Assembly: GCA_019753375.1 (NCBI GenBank) | Contig: JAIELC010000027.1 | Span: forward strand, 24,724 to 88,723 | Length of the DNA stretch: 64,000 nucleotides | Reading direction: 5' to 3' | Origin: Sphingomonas sp. | GTDB taxonomy: Bacteria; Pseudomonadota; Alphaproteobacteria; Sphingomonadales; Sphingomonadaceae | Shown: one piece after another, positions 12,536-23,118 of the stretch | Layout: each line of letters opens with the position of its first letter | Position numbering within the stretch: position 1 is the stretch's first letter | Translations under genes and position numbers: made by a program | Notes under the pieces: generated by a model | Told to the model about the DNA's origin: nothing | Seen by the model: only the letters and a program-made list of their open reading frames with translations | The model's database searches: none

Positions 12536-12713
12536 TCCCTCTCCCAATCGGGGAGGGGGATACCAACGCGTGTCAGCATGCTGACGGGCACAGATTGGAT
12601 GAGGGTCGGGGCGCGCGCGGTTGGCGGGCGGCTTTTACCCTCACCAGCTTCGACAGGGTCCGCATCGGGTATGCGAACCACGTCTGCGCAACCCTTTCTC
12701 CGCAGAGAAAGGG
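12536..12713. repeat. cluster of palindromic (REP-like) elements between sucD and sucA
   Basis: Hairpins 12536-12560 (TCCCTCTCCC/GGGGAGGGGGA), 12572-12585 (GTCAGCATGCTGAC), 12692-12713 (CCCTTTCTC-CGCA-GAGAAAGGG). Confidence 0.55.
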
Positions 12714-12731
12714 ATGAGAAGGACAAAGACC

Positions 12732-15665
12732 ATGGGCTATGAAGGCCAGGATTTCGAAGCGCTTGCCGGATCGGTAAGCCCGGCATTCATCGAGTCGCTT
12801 TACGCGCGGTACAAGGCATCGCCCGACAGCGTCGAGCCGGCATGGCGGGCGCTGTTCGACGGGCTTGACGGGACGCCGCAAGCACCAAGCTGGGGTCATC
12901 CCGGCTGGCCCGGCAGCGCAACCGACGATCTGACCTCGGCGCTCGATCCGACCCAGATGGAGCCAGCGCCCAAGCCAACGAAAAGCGGCGCGCCCAAGGC
13001 TGATGTCGCGCCCGTCGCCGCGCCGCAGCTCGATGTAACGCAGGCCGCGGCCGACTCGATCCGCGCGATGATGCTGATCCGCACCTATCGGGTGCGCGGG
13101 CATCTGGCCGCCGATCTCGATCCGCTGGGCATTGCCCACCATGATCTGCCCGCCGATCTGACTCCCGAATATCACGGCTTTTCGGGTGCTGACCTTGATC
13201 GTCCGGTCTATCTTGGCGGCACGCTGGGCATGCAATGGGGCACCGTGCGCCAGATCGTCGAGATCCTGCGCCGCAATTACTGCGGCAAGGTCGGCCTGGA
13301 ATATATGCATATCGCCGATGTCGAGGAGCGCCGCTTCCTGCAGGAGCGGATGGAGGGCCAGGACAAGGCGATCGAATTTTCGCCGATGGGCAAAAAGGCG
13401 ATCCTCAACAAGGTGATCGAAGGCGAGCAGTGGGAGAAATTCTGCGCCCGCAAATATGTCGGCACCAAACGTTTCGGGCTTGATGGCGGCGAATCGATGA
13501 TCCCCGCGCTTGAAGCGGTGATCAAATATGGCGGTCAGTTTGGTATCCGCGAAATTGTCTATGGCATGGCGCATCGCGGGCGACTGAACGTGCTGGCGAA
13601 CGTGATGGCCAAGGCGTACCGCGTGATCTTCCACGAATTCGGCGGGGGTTCGGACAATCCGGATGATGTCGCGGGTTCCGGCGACGTGAAATACCATCTC
13701 GGCACCAGCACCGACCGCGAATTTGACGGCATCAATGTCCATATGTCGTTGGTTGCCAACCCATCGCATCTGGAAGCCGCCGACCCGGTCGTGCTCGGCA
13801 AGGTGCGCGCCATTCAGACGATTGCGGGCGATCTGGCCGATCACAGCGGCTCGCTGCCGGTGCTGATTCACGGCGACGCGGCGTTTGCCGGGCAGGGCAT
13901 CGTTTGGGAATGTCTGGGTTTTTCGGGAATTCGCGGCTATAATACGGGCGGTTGCCTGCACTTCATCATCAACAACCAGATCGGCTTCACGACCAGCCCG
14001 CAATTTGCGCGGTCCTCGCCCTATCCGTCCGACGTGGCCAAGGGTGTTCAGGCGCCGATCTTCCACGTGAATGGCGATGATCCCGAAGCGGTGACGTTCG
14101 CGTGCAAGATGGCGATCGAGTTCCGCCAGCGCTTCAAACGCGACATCGTTATCGACATGTGGTGCTATCGCCGCTTTGGCCATAATGAAGGCGACGAGCC
14201 AAGTTTCACGCAGCCATTAATGTACGACCGCATCCGTAAGCATCCGCCGGTCAGCGATGTCTATGGCAAGAGACTGATGGAGCAGGGCGTGGTCGATCAG
14301 GCATGGATCGACGGCGCGGTCAAAAGCTTCAACGACCTGCTTGAGGGCGAATTTGAAGCGGGCGCCAGCTATAAACCCAACAAGGCGGACTGGTTTGCGG
14401 GCCGCTGGTCAGGGCTGCACGCCCCCGCCGACGCGGAAAGCGCGCGGCGCAATGTAGAAACCGGCATCGACAAAAAGCTGTTCGATGCGCTGGGTCGCAC
14501 GCTGACCACGGTCCCCGACACGGTGAAAATCCACAAGACGCTGGGCCGCGTGATCGATGCCAAGCGCGAGATGTTCAATTCGGGCACCAATTTCGACTGG
14601 GCAACCGGCGAAGCGCTCGCGTTCGGATCGCTGCTGTCCGAAGGCTACGGCGTCCGCCTGTCGGGTCAGGACTCGGGGCGCGGGACCTTCAGCCAGCGTC
14701 ATGCGGTGTGGGTCGATCAGACCGATGAGCACAAATATGTGCCGCTTCAGACCATCGAGCATGGCAGCTTCGAAGTACTCGACAGCCCGTTATCGGAATA
14801 TGGCGTGCTCGGCTTTGAATATGGCTATGCCCTTGCCGATCCAAAGACATTGGTGCTGTGGGAAGCGCAATTTGGCGATTTCATGAACGGCGCGCAGATC
14901 ATGATTGATCAGTTCATTGCCGCCGGCGAAGCCAAATGGCTGCGGGCCAACGGCCTCGTGATGCTGTTGCCGCACGGTTATGAAGGGCAGGGCCCTGAGC
15001 ATAGCTCGGCGCGGATCGAACGCTTCCTTCAGCTCTGTGCGCAGGACAATATGCAGGTCGCCAATTGCACGACACCGGCGAATTATTTCCATCTGCTGCG
15101 GCGCCAGATGCACCGCCCGTTCCGCAAGCCGCTGATCGTCTTCACGCCGAAATCGCTGCTGCGTCACAAGCTGGCGGTATCGAAGGCAGAAGATTTCCAG
15201 GGCGAGGCACATTTCATGCGCATCCTGTCTGATCCGGCGGCGCCGGCGGACAAGGACGTCAGGCGCCTGGTGCTGTGTTCGGGCAAGGTGGCGTATGACC
15301 TGATGGAGGCACGTGACGCGGCGGGCGACACCAGCACCGCGATCGTGCGCCTGGAACAGCTTTATCCCTTCCCGGGGGATCCGCTTACCGTCCGGCTGAA
15401 GCGCATGGCCGCGCTGGAAGACGTGGTGTGGGCGCAGGAAGAACCAAAGAATAACGGCGCATGGAGCTTTGTTGAACCGTTTATCGAGGAAAGCCTTGCC
15501 GCTGCCAAGACACAGGTCGCCCGGCCCCGTTATGCGGGCCGTGCTGCCTCTGCTTCGCCCGCAACGGGACTGATGAAACGCCACCAGATGGAACAGGCCG
15601 CGCTTGTCGCCGACGCCCTGGGGCATAATGTTCGCGGGGAAATCCGGCGGACAAGAAAGACCTGA
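12732..15665 (+). CDS. sucA: 2-oxoglutarate dehydrogenase E1 component
   Basis: N-terminal 'FIESLYARYKASPDSVEPAW', 'GMAHRGRLNVL', 'HGDAAFAGQGIVWE'. Confidence 0.97.
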   Translation: MGYEGQDFEALAGSVSPAFIESLYARYKASPDSVEPAWRALFDGLDGTPQAPSWGHPGWPGSATDDLTSALDPTQMEPAPKPTKSGAPKADVAPVAAPQLDVTQAAADSIRAMMLIRTYRVRGHLAADLDPLGIAHHDLPADLTPEYHGFSGADLDRPVYLGGTLGMQWGTVRQIVEILRRNYCGKVGLEYMHIADVEERRFLQERMEGQDKAIEFSPMGKKAILNKVIEGEQWEKFCARKYVGTKRFGLDGGESMIPALEAVIKYGGQFGIREIVYGMAHRGRLNVLANVMAKAYRVIFHEFGGGSDNPDDVAGSGDVKYHLGTSTDREFDGINVHMSLVANPSHLEAADPVVLGKVRAIQTIAGDLADHSGSLPVLIHGDAAFAGQGIVWECLGFSGIRGYNTGGCLHFIINNQIGFTTSPQFARSSPYPSDVAKGVQAPIFHVNGDDPEAVTFACKMAIEFRQRFKRDIVIDMWCYRRFGHNEGDEPSFTQPLMYDRIRKHPPVSDVYGKRLMEQGVVDQAWIDGAVKSFNDLLEGEFEAGASYKPNKADWFAGRWSGLHAPADAESARRNVETGIDKKLFDALGRTLTTVPDTVKIHKTLGRVIDAKREMFNSGTNFDWATGEALAFGSLLSEGYGVRLSGQDSGRGTFSQRHAVWVDQTDEHKYVPLQTIEHGSFEVLDSPLSEYGVLGFEYGYALADPKTLVLWEAQFGDFMNGAQIMIDQFIAAGEAKWLRANGLVMLLPHGYEGQGPEHSSARIERFLQLCAQDNMQVANCTTPANYFHLLRRQMHRPFRKPLIVFTPKSLLRHKLAVSKAEDFQGEAHFMRILSDPAAPADKDVRRLVLCSGKVAYDLMEARDAAGDTSTAIVRLEQLYPFPGDPLTVRLKRMAALEDVVWAQEEPKNNGAWSFVEPFIEESLAAAKTQVARPRYAGRAASASPATGLMKRHQMEQAALVADALGHNVRGEIRRTRKT

Positions 15666-15666
15666 T

Positions 15667-15734
15667 GTCCGATCCCTGCGTTCCTGCGAACGCAGCGTTT
15701 CGGACCGCAACCCTTGGCTCCTGCCGGCGCAGGA
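15667..15734. repeat. palindromic (REP-like) element between sucA and odhB
   Basis: Nested palindrome GTCCGA-..CTGCGTT..AACGCAG..-TCGGAC (15667-15705) followed by TCCTGC-CGGC-GCAGGA (15719-15734). Confidence 0.6.
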
Positions 15735-15753
15735 ACACAGCAGGAAGTAGAAT

Positions 15754-16965
15754 ATGGCAACCGAAGTCAAAGTGCCCGTTCTGGGTGAATCGATCACCGA
15801 AGCAACTTTGGGCGAATGGCTCAAGCAGCCCGGCGATGCGGTCGCCCTGGATGAACCAGTCGCCAGTCTGGAAACCGACAAGGTTACGGTGGAAGTCGGC
15901 GCGCCTGCCGCCGGCGTGATGGGCGAGCACGCCGTCAAGGTCGGCGACACGGTCGAAGTTGGCGCGATGATTGCGACGATCGAGGCAGGCGGTGCGGCCG
16001 CTGCCACCCCAGCTGCAGCGCCGGTTGCCCCGGCGCCCGTCGCAGAGCCCACCGGTGATGCGGCCCCTGCCGCCTTGTCGCCCTCGGTGCGCCGCGCGGT
16101 GCTCGAAACCGGGGTTGATCCGTCGACCGTTACCGGCACCGGCAAGGATGGCCGGCTGACCAAGGACGACGTGCTTGCGGCGGCCAGCACCCCGGCTGCG
16201 GCAGCGCCTGCGGCCCCCGCCGCTAGCGTCGGTACCTCCCTGCCGAGCGCGGCCACCTCGGGCGCGCGCAAGGAAGAACGTGTCCGCATGACGCGGCTGC
16301 GCCAGACCGTCGCCAAGCGACTGAAGGACGCCCAGAACACCGCTGCGATGCTCACCACGTTCAACGATGTCGACATGACGGCGGTGATCGAGGCGCGCGC
16401 CAGGTACAAGGATCTGTTTGAAAAGAAGCACGGCGTCCGGCTGGGCTTTATGGGCTTTTTCGTGAAGGCCGCCTGCCTCGCGCTGAAGGATGTCCCCAGC
16501 GTCAACGCGCAGATCGACGGCGACGAGATCGTTTATCATGACTATGCCGATATTTCGGTTGCGGTCTCCGCCCCCAACGGCCTTGTCGTTCCCGTCATCC
16601 GCGATGCCGACCAGCTGAGCGTTGCGGGCATCGAAAAGACAATCGGCGATTTTGGCAGGCGCGCCAAGGACGGCACGCTCAAGATGGAAGACATGAAGGG
16701 CGGCACCTTCACCATTTCCAACGGCGGCGTTTTCGGCAGCCTGATGTCGACGCCGATCATCAACCCGCCGCAGTCCGCCGTGCTGGGTTTGCACCGCATC
16801 GAAGACCGTCCGGTCGTCAAGAACGGCCAGATCGTCGCGCGTCCGATGATGTACCTCGCGCTCAGCTACGACCACCGTCTGATCGACGGGCGGGAAGCGG
16901 TGACGTTCCTCGTCGCGCTCAAGAATGCGATTGAGGACCCGACCCGGATCTTGATCGATTTGTGA
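15754..16965 (+). CDS. odhB: dihydrolipoyllysine-residue succinyltransferase (E2 of 2-oxoglutarate dehydrogenase)
   Basis: Lipoyl domain 'ETDKVTVEV', E3-binding '[13 protein letters not shown]', catalytic '[17 protein letters not shown]'. Confidence 0.97.
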   Translation: MATEVKVPVLGESITEATLGEWLKQPGDAVALDEPVASLETDKVTVEVGAPAAGVMGEHAVKVGDTVEVGAMIATIEAGGAAAATPAAAPVAPAPVAEPTGDAAPAALSPSVRRAVLETGVDPSTVTGTGKDGRLTKDDVLAAASTPAAAAPAAPAASVGTSLPSAATSGARKEERVRMTRLRQTVAKRLKDAQNTAAMLTTFNDVDMTAVIEARARYKDLFEKKHGVRLGFMGFFVKAACLALKDVPSVNAQIDGDEIVYHDYADISVAVSAPNGLVVPVIRDADQLSVAGIEKTIGDFGRRAKDGTLKMEDMKGGTFTISNGGVFGSLMSTPIINPPQSAVLGLHRIEDRPVVKNGQIVARPMMYLALSYDHRLIDGREAVTFLVALKNAIEDPTRILIDL

Positions 16966-16999
16966 TTGGTTCTTCGGAACACCCAACCGAAACCAAAGT

Positions 17000-17041
17000 G
17001 CGCCTGCCAACGCAGGCGCCCAGGGCCCAATTTCTGCCCTG
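17000..17041. repeat. palindromic (REP-like) element between odhB and lpdA
   Basis: GCGCCTGC-CAAC-GCAGGCGC (17000-17019) and CAGGGC/GCCCTG (17021-17041). Confidence 0.55.
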
Positions 17042-17086
17042 AAAACCCTGAGTTGCTGCTTGGGCAGGAACGCGACGGAGTGAACC

Positions 17087-18487
17087 ATGGCTGACTATGA
17101 TTTCGACGTCCTGATCATCGGCTCTGGCCCCGGTGGCTATGTCGCGGCGATCCGCGCCGCGCAGCTCGGGCTGAAGACCGCGTGTGTCGAAAGCCGCGAG
17201 ACACTTGGCGGGACCTGCCTCAACGTCGGGTGCATCCCGTCCAAGGCGATGCTCCACGCGTCCGAATTCTTCAACGATGCGGCGAACGGGATGATGGCGA
17301 AGCTGGGCATCAAGCTGGGGTCGGTCGAGCTCGATATGGACGCGCTCCATGCGCAGCGAAAGGATGCGGTCAAGCAGCTCACCGGCGGCATCGCGTTCCT
17401 GTTCAAAAAGAACAAGGTCGAATGGCTGAAGGGTCATGCCAGATTCACCGGCACCGACACGGTCGATGTGGCGGGCACCAGCTACCGCGCAAAGAATATC
17501 GTCATTGCCACCGGATCGAGCGTGACCCCGCTGCCCGGCGTCGCGGTCGATAACACCGCGCAAGTGATCGTCGATTCGACCGGTGCGCTTGAGCTGGCGA
17601 AGGTACCCGAACATCTGGTCGTTATTGGCGGCGGCGTTATCGGGCTCGAGCTGGGATCGGTGTGGAAGCGGCTCGGAGCGAAAGTGACCTGTGTCGAGTA
17701 TCTCGATCAGATCCTGCCCGGTTTCGACGGCGAGGTTCGCAAGGAATCGAACAAGGTTTTCAAAAAGCAGGGCATTGAATTCAAGCTGTCGACCAAGGTC
17801 ACAGGCGTCATGGTGCACGATGGCAAGGCCACCGTCACGGTCGAACCCGCCGCCGGCGGCGCGGCCGAGACGATCGAAGCTGATTGCGTTCTCGTCTCGA
17901 TCGGCCGCAAGCCCAATACCGATGGGTTGAACCTGGAAGTCACCGGCATCACCCCCAACAAACGCGGTCAGATCGAAATCGATCACAGCTTTAAAACCGG
18001 CGTTCCCGGCATCTGGGCGATCGGTGATGTCGTCCCCGGCCCGATGCTGGCGCACAAGGCCGAGGATGAAGGAATTGCGGTGGCCGAGAATATCGCCGGG
18101 CTGACCGGTATCGTGAACCACGATGTCATCCCGTCGGTCGTCTATACCTGGCCCGAAATCGCGGGCGTTGGCCTGACCGAAGAGCAGGCGACAGAAAAGG
18201 GCGCGGTTAAAATCGGCAAATTCCCGATGCTCGCCAACAGCCGGGCCAAGACCAACCACGAACCCGACGGTTTTGTGAAAGTAATCGCCGACGCCAAGAC
18301 TGATCGTGTGATCGGCGTCTGGATGATCGCCAGTGTCGCCGGATCAATGATCGCGCAAGCGGCGCAGGCAATGGAATTCGGCGCGACGAGTGAGGATATC
18401 GCCTATACCTGCCACGCGCATCCGACGCATGCCGAAGCGTTCAAGGAAGCGGCGATGGGCGTGCTGGGCAAGCCGATTCATATTTAG
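17087..18487 (+). CDS. lpdA: dihydrolipoyl dehydrogenase
   Basis: 'GGTCLNVGCIPSKAMLHASE', 'VVIGGGVIGLELGSVWKRLGA', 'HAHPTHAEAFKEAAM'. Confidence 0.97.
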   Translation: MADYDFDVLIIGSGPGGYVAAIRAAQLGLKTACVESRETLGGTCLNVGCIPSKAMLHASEFFNDAANGMMAKLGIKLGSVELDMDALHAQRKDAVKQLTGGIAFLFKKNKVEWLKGHARFTGTDTVDVAGTSYRAKNIVIATGSSVTPLPGVAVDNTAQVIVDSTGALELAKVPEHLVVIGGGVIGLELGSVWKRLGAKVTCVEYLDQILPGFDGEVRKESNKVFKKQGIEFKLSTKVTGVMVHDGKATVTVEPAAGGAAETIEADCVLVSIGRKPNTDGLNLEVTGITPNKRGQIEIDHSFKTGVPGIWAIGDVVPGPMLAHKAEDEGIAVAENIAGLTGIVNHDVIPSVVYTWPEIAGVGLTEEQATEKGAVKIGKFPMLANSRAKTNHEPDGFVKVIADAKTDRVIGVWMIASVAGSMIAQAAQAMEFGATSEDIAYTCHAHPTHAEAFKEAAMGVLGKPIHI

Positions 18488-18509
18488 CGGCGCCTGCCGC
18501 GTTGCCGGG

Positions 18510-18914
18510 TCAGCTGGTCGGCTTTGCCATCAGCTTTTGCAGCGCCTGAATTGCTGCTGCACCGACGGCGTTGATCATCGCGTCAGCCTCGAACGCGGGG
18601 CGCGGCGGTTCGTCATCGATGATCACGGCTTCTACCGTGCGTGCGGAGGGACGGGGCCCCTGGCCCGCTGTGGTCTGCGCATGCCTGTCCTTTGAACGGA
18701 CCGCATTGGCGACGATGGCCGCGATCCCGGCCGTTGCGATTTCGCGCGTCGCCGCATCGCGCAGTGCCTCGATGCCCGTTTCAATCAGCCGCTCACCCGA
18801 TTTGCGGAGCTCCTTGGGGAGTTTTACTGTGCCGATCTTCTTCGGCAGTTTGACCCGTCCGGTCTTACCCGGCGTAGCGGCAGCCTTTGCCGCCTTGTCT
18901 TTCTTTCGACTCAT
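18510..18914 (-). CDS. hypothetical Lys/Ala-rich protein
   Basis: Complete ORF with basic N-terminus (MSRKKDKAAKAAATPGKTGRVKLPKK...); no recognised domain. Confidence 0.6.
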   Translation of the reverse strand: MSRKKDKAAKAAATPGKTGRVKLPKKIGTVKLPKELRKSGERLIETGIEALRDAATREIATAGIAAIVANAVRSKDRHAQTTAGQGPRPSARTVEAVIIDDEPPRPAFEADAMINAVGAAAIQALQKLMAKPTS

Positions 18915-18925
18915 GGCGCCCTCAC

Positions 18926-18951
18926 TACTGTATTATTTGTACAATACAGTA
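18926..18951. promoter_or_regulatory. perfect inverted repeat TACTGTATT-N8-AATACAGTA, candidate operator
   Basis: 9 bp arms separated by ATTTGTAC, 11 bp upstream of the minus-strand ATG of the 18510-18914 ORF; contains a nested TTGTACAA palindrome. Confidence 0.5.
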
Positions 18952-19260
18952 ACACAACCTGCGAGTCGAGAGACTTGTGAACCGGGAGAAGGCGAACGCT
19001 GGCGTTCGATGGCGACGTAGCCGTTTCGCCGGTCGATAATGCCGATGCGGACCAGATCCAGTGTCGCCGCGGTACCGGCATTCTTCAATACCATGGTCGC
19101 AGCGAGGGATGGGCGAGGGGGGGAGGCCCGGAGTCAAGGCAGAGGGAGCTACGCCGACTCGTGCCGCGACCATGATATCGTTAGCGAAGTTATGAGAGGT
19201 CAAGTGATTGTTCTATACGGGTTTTCGACCGTAATCGATTACCACCCGGTTACCAATGTG

Positions 19261-19884
19261 TCATAGTCCGGCTTCGACGGCCAATCGGATCATATCGGCG
19301 GTGGTCGGTGTACCCAGCCGGTCCATCAGGATCGCGCGGTGCATTTTCACCGTTTTTTCCGACAAGCCCAGTTCGCCGGCAATCTGCTTGTTCAGCAACC
19401 CACTGGCGACCAGCTTGAGCACTTGCCACTGGCGTTGCGACAGCGATTTGACGAGTTCGGCCGCCTTCATCCGCCGCATGCTGCTGGGCGTCGGGGATCC
19501 GGCCTCAATCTCGATCTGCGATCCGAGGAAATAGACCAATTCGTCGTCCTCGTCATAAAGCGGTGCCACCAGTACCGCGTTCCGAAACGGCGTACCGTCG
19601 CGCTTGTAGTTCAGGATTTCGACCAGAATGGGTTTGTGTTCACGCACGCTGCGGCTGATCTGTTGGGACAACCAGGGCTCGGTCGCCGGACCCGACAGGA
19701 ATCGGCAATTGCGGCCGATAACATCTTCACGCGGATAGCCGGTCAATTCGCAAAACGCGTCGTTGCAGGCGACGATCGGATTGTCGGGCTGGCGCGGATC
19801 ACTGACCACCGACGCGATCGGGCTATCATAGACCAGCCGCGTCAGCCGTTCCATCGTGGGATTTTCGTGCGTCAGTGACGCCAT
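19261..19884 (-). CDS. LOV-HTH (PAS + LuxR-type HTH) blue-light responsive transcriptional regulator, EL222-like
   Basis: LOV flavin-binding motif 'GRNCRFLSG', '[45 protein letters not shown]', C-terminal LuxR HTH '[17 protein letters not shown]'. Confidence 0.92.
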   Translation of the reverse strand: MASLTHENPTMERLTRLVYDSPIASVVSDPRQPDNPIVACNDAFCELTGYPREDVIGRNCRFLSGPATEPWLSQQISRSVREHKPILVEILNYKRDGTPFRNAVLVAPLYDEDDELVYFLGSQIEIEAGSPTPSSMRRMKAAELVKSLSQRQWQVLKLVASGLLNKQIAGELGLSEKTVKMHRAILMDRLGTPTTADMIRLAVEAGL

Positions 19885-19996
19885 TACGCGTGATGCCCCA
19901 TTGTTTGAACTCGTCGGCTACCATCCCCCAATGGCAGTGTGGATGTCGCAACAATGCCAGTCTTAGGGGACTGACGCCCAAAAAGCCAATGCTGCT

Positions 19997-20010
19997 TTAC
20001 ATCGATGTAA
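19997..20010. promoter_or_regulatory. palindrome TTACATCGATGTAA in the LOV-HTH/uvrA divergent intergenic region
   Basis: Perfect 14 bp palindrome read directly from sequence. Confidence 0.4.
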
Positions 20011-20155
20011 GCAACCCAGCCTTTCTGCGCAATGCGCGCACCAAATCGGCCGCCCGGCAACACCCGCTCGCGATCGGGCGGGGCAACGGATTGCCCCGAA
20101 TCCCGGGTGGCGGGGCGCCGGCGGCATCCCTATCTGGGGACTGGAACTTCCAACA

Positions 20156-20170
20156 GAACATAAGTAGAAC
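20156..20170. promoter_or_regulatory. alphaproteobacterial LexA SOS box (GAAC-N7-GAAC)
   Basis: GAAC ATAAGTA GAAC, reverse complement of GTTC-N7-GTTC, immediately upstream of uvrA ATG. Confidence 0.8.
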
Positions 20171-20178
20171 TTCGCTCT

Positions 20179-23118
20179 ATGCTGACTCACATAAGCGTTC
20201 GCGGCGCGCGCGAGCATAATCTTAAAGACGTTTCGGTGGATATTCCGCGCGACACGCTGACGGTCATTACCGGCCTGTCTGGCTCGGGCAAGTCGAGCCT
20301 GGCGTTCGACACCATCTATGCCGAAGGGCAGCGCCGCTATGTTGAATCGCTGTCGGCCTATGCGCGCCAATTTCTTGAAATGATGCAAAAGCCCGATGTC
20401 GATCATATCGAGGGACTGTCCCCGGCGATCAGCATCGAGCAGAAGACGACCAGCCGAAACCCGCGCTCGACTGTCGCGACCGTGACCGAAATCTATGATT
20501 ATATGCGGCTGTTATGGGCGCGGGTTGGGATTCCCTATTCGCCCGCCACCGGTCTGCCGATCTCGGCACAGACGGTCAGCCAGATGGTCGACCGGGTCAT
20601 GGCGCTGCCCGAAGGTACCCGGCTGTATCTGCTTGCGCCGGTGGTGCGCGGCCGCAAGGGTGAATATCGCAAGGAGCTGGCGGAGTGGCAAAAGGCCGGC
20701 TTCACCCGCGTCCGCATCGATGGCGACCTGTACGAAATTGATGAAGCCCCCGCGCTCGACAAGAAATACAAGCACGACATCGAAGTCGTTGTAGACCGGC
20801 TGGTCGTTGGCGCCGACATCGCGACGCGGCTGGCCGACAGTTTTGAAACCGCGCTGAAGCTGGCCGACGGGCTGGCCTTTGCCGATCTGGTCGATGGCGT
20901 CGTGCCGGGCCGTGAGGATGAGGCGCTCGACGCCGGCCAGATGAAAGGCGCGGGCATCCCGCCCAACCGCATCGTGTTCAGCGAAAAATTCGCCTGCCCC
21001 GTATCAGGTTTCACCATCGCCGAAATCGAACCCCGTCTGTTCAGCTTCAACGCCCCGCAAGGCGCGTGCCCGGCGTGCGACGGGCTGGGCGAAAAACTGC
21101 TGTTCGACGAAGACCTTGTTGTTCCCAACCACGCGCTCAGCATCAAAAAGGGCGCGGTCGTGCCCTGGGCGAAATCGCAACCGCCCAGCCCCTATTACAT
21201 GCAGGTACTGGGCAGCCTGGCGCGCGAATTCGGCTTCAGCCTTGATACCCCCTGGCAGGATCTGCCCGGCGACGTGCGGCTGATCATCCTCTACGGCACC
21301 GGCGGCAAGCCCGTCACGCTGACTTTTGTCGACGGGCGCAAGACCTATGACGTGAAAAAGCCGTTCGAGGGCGTGATCGGCAATCTCAACCGCCGCATGC
21401 TCAGCACCGAAAGCGCGTGGATGCGCGAGGAACTGAGCAAATATCAAAGCTCCGCTCCGTGCGAGGTGTGCGGCGGCGCGCGGTTGAAGCCAGAGGCGCT
21501 GGCGGTCAAAGTCGGCATGCGCGACATCAGCAGCATCACCCATTTGTCGGTGGTCGATGCGCTCGACTGGTTTCAGGCCATTCCGGCTGATTTGTCGCCG
21601 CAACAAAACGCCATCGCCGAACGCATCCTGAAGGAGATTCTCGAACGGCTTGGCTTTCTCAACAATGTCGGGCTCGATTACCTCAACCTTGATCGCACCA
21701 GCGGCACGCTCAGCGGCGGCGAAAGCCAGCGCATCCGGCTTGCCAGCCAGATCGGCAGTGGGCTGTCGGGCGTGCTCTATGTGCTCGATGAACCCAGCAT
21801 CGGTCTGCACCAGCGCGATAACGACATGCTGCTCGCCACGCTCCGCCGGCTGCGCGATCTGGGCAATACCGTGCTGGTCGTCGAACATGATGAAGACGCG
21901 ATCCGGTCTGCCGATTACATCCTTGATATGGGCCCCGGCGCGGGCGTGCACGGCGGCGACGTGGTTGCGCGCGGCACACTGGCGGAGATCCTCGCAACCA
22001 CCGGCAGCGTCACCGCCGATTATCTGAACGGCACGCGCGAAATCCCGGTGCCGGCCAAGCGCCGCAAGGGCAATGGCAAGAAACTGACCGTCCACGGCGC
22101 CACCGCCAATAATCTGCGCGGCGTTACCGCCGGCATCCCGCTGGGCACCTTTACCTGCGTCACCGGCGTATCGGGATCGGGCAAGTCGAGCTTCACGATC
22201 GACACGCTCTACGCCGCCGCTGCCCGCACGCTCAACGGCGCGCGGCTGATCGCGGGTAAGCATGACAAGATCACCGGCCTCGAATATTGCGACAAGGTCA
22301 TCGATATCGACCAGTCACCCATCGGCCGCACCCCGCGCAGCAACCCGGCCACCTATACCGGCGCCTTTACCTCGATCCGCGACTGGTTCGCCGGCCTGCC
22401 CGAGGCGCAGGCGCGGGGCTATAAACCCGGCCGCTTCAGCTTCAACGTCAAGGGCGGCCGCTGTGAAGCCTGCACCGGGGACGGGCTGATCAAGATCGAA
22501 ATGCACTTCCTGCCCGATGTCTATGTGACGTGCGATGTCTGCCACGGCGCGCGCTATAATCGCGAGACGCTGGAAGTGAAGTTCAAGGGCATGAGCATCG
22601 CCGACGTCCTGAACATGACGGTTGAGGACGCGGTGGAATTTTTCAAGGCAGTGCCCCCCATCCGCGACAAGATGGCGATGCTCGCCGAAGTCGGGCTGGG
22701 CTATGTCAAGGTTGGCCAGCAAGCCACCACCCTGTCGGGTGGCGAAGCACAGCGCGTCAAACTTGCCAAGGAACTCGCCCGCCGCTCCACCGGGCAAACG
22801 CTCTACATCCTCGATGAACCGACCACCGGGCTGCATTTCGAAGACGTCCGTAAACTCCTCGAAGTGCTCCACGCGCTGGTCGAACAGGGCAATACCGTGG
22901 TGGTGATCGAACATAATCTCGATGTCATCAAGACCGCCGACTGGGTGCTCGATCTGGGGCCGGAAGGCGGCGTAAAGGGCGGCGAGGTTGTGGCCGAGGG
23001 GACGCCCGAACAAGTGGTCAAGGAACCCCGCAGCTTCACCGGCCAGTATCTGAAGCCGCTGTTGGAACGAAAGGCCTTAACGGCGCGGTCGAAGCGCGAA
23101 GAGGTGGCGGCGGAGTGA
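20179..23118 (+). CDS. uvrA: excinuclease ABC subunit UvrA
   Basis: '[21 protein letters not shown]', '[14 protein letters not shown]', '[16 protein letters not shown]', zinc finger CEACTGDG. Confidence 0.98.
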   Translation: MLTHISVRGAREHNLKDVSVDIPRDTLTVITGLSGSGKSSLAFDTIYAEGQRRYVESLSAYARQFLEMMQKPDVDHIEGLSPAISIEQKTTSRNPRSTVATVTEIYDYMRLLWARVGIPYSPATGLPISAQTVSQMVDRVMALPEGTRLYLLAPVVRGRKGEYRKELAEWQKAGFTRVRIDGDLYEIDEAPALDKKYKHDIEVVVDRLVVGADIATRLADSFETALKLADGLAFADLVDGVVPGREDEALDAGQMKGAGIPPNRIVFSEKFACPVSGFTIAEIEPRLFSFNAPQGACPACDGLGEKLLFDEDLVVPNHALSIKKGAVVPWAKSQPPSPYYMQVLGSLAREFGFSLDTPWQDLPGDVRLIILYGTGGKPVTLTFVDGRKTYDVKKPFEGVIGNLNRRMLSTESAWMREELSKYQSSAPCEVCGGARLKPEALAVKVGMRDISSITHLSVVDALDWFQAIPADLSPQQNAIAERILKEILERLGFLNNVGLDYLNLDRTSGTLSGGESQRIRLASQIGSGLSGVLYVLDEPSIGLHQRDNDMLLATLRRLRDLGNTVLVVEHDEDAIRSADYILDMGPGAGVHGGDVVARGTLAEILATTGSVTADYLNGTREIPVPAKRRKGNGKKLTVHGATANNLRGVTAGIPLGTFTCVTGVSGSGKSSFTIDTLYAAAARTLNGARLIAGKHDKITGLEYCDKVIDIDQSPIGRTPRSNPATYTGAFTSIRDWFAGLPEAQARGYKPGRFSFNVKGGRCEACTGDGLIKIEMHFLPDVYVTCDVCHGARYNRETLEVKFKGMSIADVLNMTVEDAVEFFKAVPPIRDKMAMLAEVGLGYVKVGQQATTLSGGEAQRVKLAKELARRSTGQTLYILDEPTTGLHFEDVRKLLEVLHALVEQGNTVVVIEHNLDVIKTADWVLDLGPEGGVKGGEVVAEGTPEQVVKEPRSFTGQYLKPLLERKALTARSKREEVAAE
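22810..23088. repeat. direct repeat copy 1: uvrA 3' end (within intact uvrA)
   Basis: Near-identical to 23861-24137; see findings. Confidence 0.95.

Noticed and set aside
12573-17088. Very long minus-strand ORFs (536, 571 and 535 aa) opposite sucA/odhB
   Set aside because: Antisense shadow ORFs of strongly coding high-GC genes; translations are Arg/His/Ala-rich and lack recognisable domains, while the plus-strand proteins are certain.
19875-20219. 114-aa plus-strand ORF between the LOV-HTH gene and uvrA
   Set aside because: Overlaps the uvrA start and regulatory region, with no domain and poor composition; treated as intergenic.
20535-23013. Minus-strand ORFs opposite uvrA (203, 419 and 232 aa)
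   Set aside because: Same shadow-ORF effect opposite unambiguous uvrA.
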